Source: Pyramidobacter sp. (GTDB lineage Bacteria; Synergistota; Synergistia; Synergistales; Dethiosulfovibrionaceae). Taken from it: a stretch of 5,761 bases of DNA. Each line of letters starts with the position of its first letter. The stretch's first letter is position 1. Position numbers and translations under genes: made by a program. This document shows, piece after piece, positions 1-4,030 of this stretch. The notes beneath the pieces were generated by a model. It made no database searches, was not told the DNA's origin, and worked only from the letters and a program-made list of their open reading frames with translations. The stretch is from the NCBI GenBank assembly GCA_016286835.1, contig JAEEUD010000126.1, positions 1-5,761 on the forward strand. Reading direction: 5' to 3'.

Positions 1-35
1 GCCTCCTCCAAACGGACGGAAGCGGGGAAACAAAA

Positions 36-608
36 CTATCGGGAACGGAGACGCGCGAAAAGCGGCAGGATCGCGCGCTCGACCGTTTTCAGCAGCACAT
101 AGGTGACGAACACGTCGCCGGGCAGGCGGATCAGGTTGGCCATGACGCGGGCCGGGAACAGCGCCCAGATCGCCTTTTTATAGAGGATCGCCAGCCACAG
201 CGTGTTGCAGCCGAGATTGATCAGAACCTTCACGAGCGCGTGCGCCACGGCGACGCGGGCGACGGTCAGCGGACGCCGGTAGAGGACGTGACCGTAGATC
301 ATGCCGGCCAGCACGGCGCTGAGCGTGAACCCCGGGAAATAGACGCCGTCGGGATGGAGAGCGAACTTCAGCACCTCCAGCGCGCCCGAAAAGATCGCAC
401 CGGCGACGGGACCGAACAGATAATCGACGACCTGGTTCGGCAGGCCGGAGAGACCGATTTTCAGATACGGTCCCAGATTGATCGTCGCGAACGTTCCCAG
501 GACGATCGAGAGCGCGCACATCACGCCGCAGAACGCGACGGCGCGGGGCGAGCGGAACTCGCGCAGCGAAGCGCGCCAGCGTTTTTCGTTGTTGAGCTGT
601 GACGACAT
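36..608 (-). CDS. folT: Folate ECF transporter S component (FolT family)
   Basis: This 190-residue, very hydrophobic protein resembles the substrate-binding S component of energy-coupling factor transporters for folate. Family-like blocks are the LKIG...LPN...YLFGP segment at residues 49-70, the GVYFPGFTLSAVLAG segment at 88-102 followed by an IYG turn, NTLWL at 135-139, and the PARVMANLIRLP stretch at 152-163. About five to six membrane helices are visible after a basic, soluble N-terminus. The ATG at 608-606 is chosen because AAGGGGG (624-618) sits 9 nt upstream. The S component would bind folate and work with a shared EcfA/EcfA'/EcfT energising module, none of which is in the window, as is usual for group II ECF systems. 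The THF riboswitch directly upstream independently supports folate as substrate. The stop is TAG at 38-36, and I see no clear terminator in the 35 nt that follow. Substrate assignment is strong for sequence-only evidence; a related vitamin is the alternative. Confidence 0.9.
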   Translation of the reverse strand: MSSQLNNEKRWRASLREFRSPRAVAFCGVMCALSIVLGTFATINLGPYLKIGLSGLPNQVVDYLFGPVAGAIFSGALEVLKFALHPDGVYFPGFTLSAVLAGMIYGHVLYRRPLTVARVAVAHALVKVLINLGCNTLWLAILYKKAIWALFPARVMANLIRLPGDVFVTYVLLKTVERAILPLFARLRSR

Positions 609-610
609 AC

Positions 611-658
611 AAAAAGACCCCCTTCATGCGGTTTTGTCCTCTTACCACATAAGGAGGC
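611..658 (-). terminator. Riboswitch expression platform: terminator that also buries the folT Shine-Dalgarno
   Basis: On the minus strand, GCCTCCTTATGTGG (658-645) pairs with CCGCATGAAGGGGGT (631-617). This gives a 14-bp stem with one bulged G, two G-U pairs in the stem and one at its base, and a 13-nt loop, followed by UCUUUUU ending at 611. That is a complete intrinsic terminator ending 2 nt before the start codon. Its 3' arm contains AAGGGGG (624-618), the folT ribosome binding site, so the same hairpin could repress transcription or translation. A competing pairing is visible: AAAACCG (635-629) complements CGGTTTT (692-686) inside the aptamer. Ligand-stabilised aptamer would hide the latter segment and favour the hairpin, so an OFF switch is predicted. 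The folding logic is inference; the complementarity is directly visible. Confidence 0.75.
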
Positions 659-671
659 TCGCGCCCTATGC

Positions 672-781
672 GGCAGCGGGATGCAAAAACCGATACCGCA
701 AGTCCCGCAGCGCGGGAACTTTTCGTCCGGCTGACAACTCCCCGTTCAGCCGGCACTTGACGCATCGTTTTTTACTCTGCC
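672..781 (-). ncRNA. Tetrahydrofolate (THF) riboswitch aptamer
   Basis: Read on the minus strand, this leader matches the THF riboswitch (type I) layout I recall. It starts with GGCAGAGTA, has a conserved GCGTCAAGTG-like junction and an ACGAA motif, and ends with TTTTTGCATCCCGCTGCC. P1 pairs GGCAG (781-777) with CTGCC (676-672). P2 pairs AAACGAT (770-764) with ATCGGTTT (694-687), with one bulge. P3 is a perfect 8-bp helix of CCGGCTGA (753-746) with TCAGCCGG (734-727), closed by an 11-nt G-rich loop. The next helix pairs AAGTTCCCGC (721-712) with GCGGGACTT (708-700), with one bulged U and a 3-nt loop. The G-rich P3 loop (around 743-739) can pair with ATCCC (682-678), the expected long-range pseudoknot. 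The RNA lies between a good promoter and folT, which is the classic regulon member. Ligand binding is inferred and rests on recalled consensus rather than a covariance search. Confidence 0.88.
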
Positions 782-793
782 TTTCGTTTCTCT

Positions 794-821
794 ATTATAA
801 TAAGAACCAAGCAAAATGCAA
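794..821 (-). promoter_or_regulatory. folT promoter (sigma-70 type)
   Basis: On the minus strand a TTGCAT -35 box (821-816) is followed after 16 nt by a perfect TATAAT -10 box (799-794). Transcription would start near 787, a few nucleotides before the riboswitch P1 helix begins at 781. The whole aptamer would therefore be transcribed as the leader of folT. Confidence 0.8.
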
Positions 822-822
822 G

Positions 823-855
823 TACGGACAAATTCGTTCTGTCCGTATTATACGG
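823..855. promoter_or_regulatory. Overlapping inverted repeats, candidate operator
   Basis: TACGGACA (823-830) and TGTCCGTA (840-847) form a perfect 8-bp inverted repeat with a 9-nt spacer. The second arm also forms a dyad with a third half-site, as CCGTA-TTA-TACGG (843-855). Three alternating TACGG half-sites thus abut the upstream edge of the folT -35 box and lie upstream of the apbE promoter, a position suited to a dimeric regulator acting on either gene. No regulator gene is in the window, and the binding protein is unknown. Confidence 0.45.
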
Positions 856-881
856 CCACATGACCTGTTCCACGTAGAACC

Positions 882-904
882 GTTTTTCTCCTTTTCGGAA
901 AAAC
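882..904. repeat. Inverted repeat over the apbE promoter -35 region
   Basis: GTTTTTC (882-888) and GAAAAAC (898-904) are a perfect 7-bp inverted repeat with a 9-nt spacer. It covers the place where the -35 element of the apbE promoter would fall. It could be an operator or a weak hairpin; the repeat itself is certain but its function is not. Confidence 0.4.
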
Positions 905-920
905 TGCGTTGTGGTACTAT
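892..920 (+). promoter_or_regulatory. Putative promoter of the apbE operon (extended -10)
   Basis: TGG-TACTAT (912-920) looks like an extended -10 element, and the same TGGTA context occurs at the promoter at 3974-3982. The -35 region at the right distance (TTTTCG, 892-897, 17-nt spacing) is poor, so this promoter would rely on the extended -10 or on an activator. Transcription would begin near 927, leaving an untranslated leader of about 48 nt. Confidence 0.45.
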
Positions 921-974
921 AAGCGCATAGGCACCGGCGCGGTCGCAAAACGTGCCGGCAGAGGCGGTGAAGAG

Positions 975-1988
975 ATGAAAAAATACGTTTTCGGCACGGT
1001 CGTTTTGCTCGCTGCCGCGCTGCTGTTCCTGCGCCATCGAGAAAACGGGAAACGGCACGAGCTTTCCTTTTTCGCGATGGACACGCCGGTCACGCTGACG
1101 GCGTACGGTCCGGCCGCCCCACGGGGCCTGCGCGATGCCGAAGAAGCCGTCCGCAAAATCGAGCGTGAGCTGTCCGTCACCATGCCGACAAGCGCTGTCG
1201 CACGGCTGAACACGGGAGAAACTCTGCCCGCAGCTTCCGCAGCAGGCAGAGCAATAACGGCTGCGCTGGAACTGTGCGCTGAAACGGACGGCGCGTTCGA
1301 TCCCACGCTCTACCCCGCGCTGCGCGCCTGGGGCTTCACGACGGGCGAATACCGCGTTCCCTCTCGTGACGAGCTGACGGAACTGCTCAAACAGTGCGGC
1401 GTTCGGCACCTGCGGCGCGAAGGCGGATCGCTGCGCCTCGAGGCTGGTGCGATGATCGATCTCGGAGGGCTCGGCAAGGGACTGGCGAGCGACGTCGCGG
1501 CACAGGCGCTCAAGGATGCCGGCGTCGAAAGCGCCGTGCTCAACCTCGGCGGCAACGTGCGCACGCTCGGCGCGCGGCCGGGCGGCGGCAGATGGCGCAT
1601 CGGCGTGCGCGCCCCCGAAGACGGCCTGCTCGGCGTGATCGAAACGGACGAGGGCGCCGTCGTCACCTCGGGCAATTACGAGCGTTTCTTTGAGCGCGAC
1701 GGCGTGCGCTACTGGCATATCCTCGATCCGAAGACGGGTGAGCCGGCACGCAGCGGCGTCGTTTCCGTCACCGTCTGCGGCCCAAACGGCGAGCGCTGCG
1801 ACGCGCTTTCGACAGCCTATTTCGTGATGGGGCCGCAAAAAGCCGCCGCGTTCTGGAAAGAGCGCGGCAGCGAGAGCTTCGTGATGCTCACCGACAACGG
1901 CGATCTGTTCGTCTGCGAGGACCTGGCCGGCCGTTTCACGGTCGACCAGGAACGGAAGAACGCGAAAGTGACGGTGATCCGCCGGTGA
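975..1988 (+). CDS. apbE: FAD:protein FMN transferase (ApbE)
   Basis: ApbE transfers FMN from FAD to a Thr/Ser of extracytosolic proteins, with Mg2+ dependence. The 337-residue length fits the family. Visible blocks are MDTPVTLTAYG (35-45), GAFDPTLYPALRAWGF (106-121), the FAD-binding IDLGGLGKGLASD (161-173), LNLGGNV (189-195), TSGNYERFF (231-239) with YWHILDPKTGEPA (246-258), and DALST (276-280) containing the expected metal ligands D276 and T280. The N-terminus has two lysines and a hydrophobic helix (about 4-19) but no lipobox cysteine, so it looks anchored by a membrane helix rather than as a lipoprotein. The ATG at 975 is preferred over an in-frame ATG at 909 because the signal anchor starts there, AGAGG (960-964) precedes it, and 909 lies upstream of the -10 box. 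It is the first gene of a five-gene operon and corresponds to FmnB of Gram-positive EET loci. Confidence 0.95.
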   Translation: MKKYVFGTVVLLAAALLFLRHRENGKRHELSFFAMDTPVTLTAYGPAAPRGLRDAEEAVRKIERELSVTMPTSAVARLNTGETLPAASAAGRAITAALELCAETDGAFDPTLYPALRAWGFTTGEYRVPSRDELTELLKQCGVRHLRREGGSLRLEAGAMIDLGGLGKGLASDVAAQALKDAGVESAVLNLGGNVRTLGARPGGGRWRIGVRAPEDGLLGVIETDEGAVVTSGNYERFFERDGVRYWHILDPKTGEPARSGVVSVTVCGPNGERCDALSTAYFVMGPQKAAAFWKERGSESFVMLTDNGDLFVCEDLAGRFTVDQERKNAKVTVIRR

Positions 1989-2353
1989 CAAAGATATACG
2001 CGTTTTCTGCCGCAGCGGTCCTGGCTCTGGGCGTCTGGTGCGTTCACAGCTGGCTGACGCCGCACGCGGGCGTGATCGAGATCGTGCGCGACGGAACAGT
2101 CACGGCGACGATCGACCTGAGCCGCGATAAGATCCGGCGCACGATCCGCATCCCCGCGCCCGACGGAGGCTTCAACGAGCTGCTACTCGAAAACGGCCGC
2201 GTGCGTGTGCTCTCCGCCGACTGTCCGGGGCGCGACTGCGTGAACATGGGCGTGCTGCGATCCCCCTCCGCGCCGCTCGTCTGCCTGCCGCACCGGCTTG
2301 TCGTGCGCTTTGCGCCGCGTTCTTCGGGAACGCTCGACGGCATCTCACAATGA
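1985..2353 (+). CDS. NusG domain II-containing protein (EetA-like)
   Basis: This 122-residue protein has one N-terminal membrane helix or uncleaved signal (about residues 5-20) and an extracytosolic NusG-II domain. The diagnostic pattern is visible: ADCPGRDCVNMG (78-89), then VCLPHRLVV (99-107). Cysteines C80, C85 and C100 and histidine H103 are the conserved polar set, suggesting a disulfide or a metal/redox site. Despite the family name there is no link to transcription elongation, because the KOW/NGN parts are missing. Translation starts at GTG (1985), which overlaps the apbE stop by 4 nt (GTGA). No strong ribosome binding site precedes it, so coupling to apbE is likely. As I recall, EetA of the Listeria/lactobacilli extracellular electron transfer locus belongs to this family. 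Its biochemical role is not established; a helper in FMN or quinone redox transfer is inferred from neighbours. Confidence 0.85.
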   Translation: MTKIYAFSAAAVLALGVWCVHSWLTPHAGVIEIVRDGTVTATIDLSRDKIRRTIRIPAPDGGFNELLLENGRVRVLSADCPGRDCVNMGVLRSPSAPLVCLPHRLVVRFAPRSSGTLDGISQ

Positions 2354-2874
2354 AGACGAAGCCGAGTTCTCTCACGCGCCTGGCGCTGCTGACGGCGCTG
2401 GCGCTGCTGCTCTTCACGGTGGAGAGCGTCCTGCCGCCGCCCGTTCCCATCCCGGGCGTCAAGCTCGGACTGGCCAACGTCGTCACCGTCTGGGCGCTGT
2501 ATCATTGTTCCGCCGCGCAGACCGCGCTCGTGCTCCTTGCCCGCGTGCTGCTGGCGTCGTTTTTCAGCGGTGCGGCGTCGGCTCTGCTGTTTAGCCTCGC
2601 GGGCGGTATCTCGTGTCTGTGCGGTTCGCTCGCATTCAGTCACCTCTCGCCGCACGCGCCAATGTGGCTGACAAGCTCCCTCGGAGGCGCTCTGCATAAC
2701 CTCGGCCAGCTGGCAGCGGCCGTGTCCATCGCCCGCTCCGGGGCGCTGTGGTCGTACCTGCCGTTCCTGCTTTTGGCCGGACTGGTCTGCGGAACGCTGA
2801 CCGGCGGGATCGCGCAGTTCCTGACGACGCGGCTGATTCAAATTCGTTTGCTCGACAAGGAGGCTCGTTCATGA
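2350..2874 (+). CDS. Gx transporter / heptaprenyl diphosphate synthase component I-like membrane protein (EetB-like)
   Basis: This 174-residue integral membrane protein has about five helices. Family-typical blocks are an N-terminal helix running into ESVLPPPVPIPGVKLGLANV (25-44), RVLLASFFSG (65-74), FSLAGG (81-86) and SLGGALHNLGQ (110-120). Such proteins are labelled heptaprenyl diphosphate synthase component I or Gx transporter. The fold is S-component/transporter-like, and no aspartate-rich prenyl synthase motif is present, so enzymatic activity is unlikely. As I recall, EetB of flavin-based extracellular electron transfer loci falls in this family next to the NusG-II protein, exactly as here. 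The start ATG (2350) overlaps the upstream stop (ATGA). The tail is basic (KEARS). Substrate and direction are unknown; transport or assembly of a flavin or quinone-related factor is only inferred. Confidence 0.83.
   Translation: MKTKPSSLTRLALLTALALLLFTVESVLPPPVPIPGVKLGLANVVTVWALYHCSAAQTALVLLARVLLASFFSGAASALLFSLAGGISCLCGSLAFSHLSPHAPMWLTSSLGGALHNLGQLAAAVSIARSGALWSYLPFLLLAGLVCGTLTGGIAQFLTTRLIQIRLLDKEARS
2857..2863 (+). promoter_or_regulatory. Strong internal ribosome binding site for the DUF4405 gene
   Basis: A full AAGGAGG lies 7 nt before the ATG at 2871, inside the end of the preceding gene. It fixes the start of the DUF4405 protein and rules out the longer in-frame opening from 2748. It is the best Shine-Dalgarno in the operon, suggesting the cytochrome-like protein is translated more strongly than its neighbours. 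Confidence 0.85.
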
Positions 2875-3563
2875 TCAACACAAACGCGCTCGCGCGCCTG
2901 ACAGCGGACTTTTTCATGTCGGCGCTGATGATCCTGCTGATGGCCTATCAAGTCGCCGGCGAGACGGCGCACGAGGTCCTCGGCACGGCCGTCGGCGTGC
3001 TGTTTCTGGTGCACGCCTGGCTCAACCGGCGCTGGTTCTCTTCCTTTTATAAAGGAAAATTCTCCGCGCTTCGCGCGCTGCAAAACACGTTCATCATTCT
3101 CGTACTGCTTGACACGATCGTCATCATGGTGACGGGCGTGATGATCTCCGGCACGGTCTTCGCTTTTCTTGACATCGGCTTCGGCACCGCGGCGGCACGG
3201 ACGCTGCATCTCTGCTCCAGCTACTGGGGGCTTGTGCTGATGAGCTGCCACGTCGGCCTGCACTGGAGCATGGTCATGGCGATGACGCGCGGCGTTTTCG
3301 GTCTGAAGCCGAAAACCGGCGCCGCCGTCTGGCTCCTGCGCCTCGCGGCGCTCGCGTTCGCCGTCTGGGGCGCGTGGGCGTTCGGCCATCTGCAGGTCTG
3401 GGACTTTATGACGCTGAAAATGCAATTTGCCTTTTTCGACGATTCGCCCGACTGGCTGGTGCTGTTCAACTGGGCTTCCGTCATGGCACTGTTCGTCTTC
3501 GTCTCGTACTGGTTCGGCCGGCTCGCGCACGTCCTCGCGAATCGCGCGAAAGTCAGTTCATGA
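2871..3563 (+). CDS. DUF4405 / flavinylation-associated cytochrome b-like membrane protein
   Basis: This 230-residue protein has four to five predicted membrane helices (about 10-28, 35-51, 70-98, 112-138 and 152-172, plus a last one near 195-217). Histidines lie at positions suited to axial heme ligation: H34 in the HEVLG motif, H48 in the HAWLNRRW motif, H113 in the LHLCSSYWG region, and H127 and H131 in the HVGLHW motif. The HE-(12)-H-x3-NRRW arrangement is typical of DUF4405 proteins, a cytochrome b561-like family often encoded beside ApbE and FMN-binding proteins. It probably carries b-type heme and moves electrons between the quinone pool and an extracytosolic acceptor or donor. A long segment (173-194) separates the last two helices. 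The start overlaps the upstream stop (ATGA) and has a strong ribosome binding site. Heme content and electron partner are inferred, not visible. Confidence 0.85.
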   Translation: MINTNALARLTADFFMSALMILLMAYQVAGETAHEVLGTAVGVLFLVHAWLNRRWFSSFYKGKFSALRALQNTFIILVLLDTIVIMVTGVMISGTVFAFLDIGFGTAAARTLHLCSSYWGLVLMSCHVGLHWSMVMAMTRGVFGLKPKTGAAVWLLRLAALAFAVWGAWAFGHLQVWDFMTLKMQFAFFDDSPDWLVLFNWASVMALFVFVSYWFGRLAHVLANRAKVSS

Positions 3564-3847
3564 ACTGGCAGGGAATCGTCGTCGCCGTCTCGTCGCTGTT
3601 GATCATCGCGGTCTATCACCCGCTGGTGATCAAAGCCGAGTACTATTTTTCCAGCCGCGTCTGGCCGGTCTTCGCGCTGTGCGGCGTGATCGGACTGACG
3701 GCTTCGCTGTTTCTCCGCGGCGCGCTCGCGCCCGTCGCCGCTTTCTGGGGCGCGACCAACCTGTGGTGCGTCGTCGAGGTGCACGCGCAGGCAAAGCGTG
3801 TCGAAAAAGGCTGGTTTCCGAAAAATCCCCGCCGTGCGTCGAAGTGA
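3560..3847 (+). CDS. Small membrane protein, DUF4491 family
   Basis: This 95-residue protein matches the DUF4491 pattern I recall. It has an MNWQGI start, a first helix ending in YHPLVIKAEYYF (19-30), a VWPVFAL helix (34-51), a third helix around 54-73 containing FWG and LW, and the characteristic cytosolic tail KRVEKGWFPKNP (79-90). Three membrane helices with a short basic C-terminus are expected. Function is unknown. Its ATG overlaps the stop of the DUF4405 gene (ATGA), with AAAGTCAG upstream as a poor ribosome binding site, so it is probably translationally coupled. As the last gene of the operon, fused in expression to the cytochrome-like protein, it may be a subunit or assembly factor of that complex. 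That proposal rests only on gene order. Confidence 0.85.
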   Translation: MNWQGIVVAVSSLLIIAVYHPLVIKAEYYFSSRVWPVFALCGVIGLTASLFLRGALAPVAAFWGATNLWCVVEVHAQAKRVEKGWFPKNPRRASK

Positions 3848-3861
3848 CGCACGGTGTTTTT
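3832..3861 (+). terminator. Intrinsic terminator of the apbE operon, overlapping a stop codon
   Basis: CCGTGCGTC (3832-3840) and GACGCACGG (3846-3854) form a perfect 9-bp GC-rich stem with a 5-nt loop, followed by TG and five T residues (3857-3861). The TGA of the DUF4491 gene (3845-3847) lies in the loop and 3' arm. The last codons therefore encode the 5' arm, and the operon ends without spare sequence. Confidence 0.9.
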
Positions 3862-3938
3862 AATTCATCAGGAAAGGTCAGTTCTTTCGTTCTCATATTT
3901 TTGTTCACTCACGACGAAATGACTTCTGTTTCACAGAT

Positions 3939-3966
3939 AAAACGCGCGTTTTTGTCTGGAAACGCG
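3939..3966. repeat. Palindrome with three AAACGCG half-sites upstream of the glycosidase promoter
   Basis: AAAACGCGCGTTTT (3939-3952) is a perfect 14-bp palindrome. Its right half (CGCGTTT, 3945-3951) also pairs with AAACGCG (3960-3966) across an 8-nt spacer. The three alternating half-sites cover the -35 region of the promoter at 3977-3982, so this is a candidate operator. A leftward terminator is less likely because there is no loop and nothing is encoded leftward. Confidence 0.4.
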
Positions 3967-3982
3967 AAAGAAATGGTATAAT
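3952..3982 (+). promoter_or_regulatory. Promoter of the phosphodiester glycosidase gene
   Basis: A perfect TATAAT (3977-3982) is preceded by TGG (3974-3976), making an extended -10. The best -35-like hexamer is TTGTCT (3952-3957) at a long 19-nt spacing, so the extended -10 probably carries recognition. Transcription would start around 3989, giving a leader of about 42 nt before the ATG at 4031. Confidence 0.75.
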
Positions 3983-4030
3983 GATCGTTTGTCAGACACC
4001 ACTTGAATCATCAAAGGAGAGACCCTCACA

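Noticed and set aside
178..765. Minus-strand open frame starting inside the riboswitch and overlapping folT in another frame
   Set aside because: It is Arg-rich with no recognisable domain, and its start lies in structured aptamer sequence. The folT frame explains the region.
930..958. Short GGCAC/GTGCC and CCGGC/GCCGG pairings in the apbE leader
   Set aside because: Only 5-bp stems with long loops in GC-rich sequence, mutually exclusive and without a U-tract, are available. That is insufficient for a riboswitch or attenuator claim.
909..974. Upstream ATG for apbE at 909
   Set aside because: It sits ahead of the predicted -10 box, and the 22 added residues would place charged sequence before a normal signal anchor. 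The start at 975 fits better.
795..1991. Long minus-strand open frame of 398 codons opposite apbE
   Set aside because: It lies antisense to a clearly recognised ApbE, shows no family motifs and is rich in low-complexity Arg/Ala/Glu, as expected of a GC-rich antisense frame.
2748..2870. Extended N-terminus for the DUF4405 protein starting at 2748
   Set aside because: The extra 41 residues overlap the upstream gene and are not membrane-like. AAGGAGG at 2857-2863 places the start at 2871.
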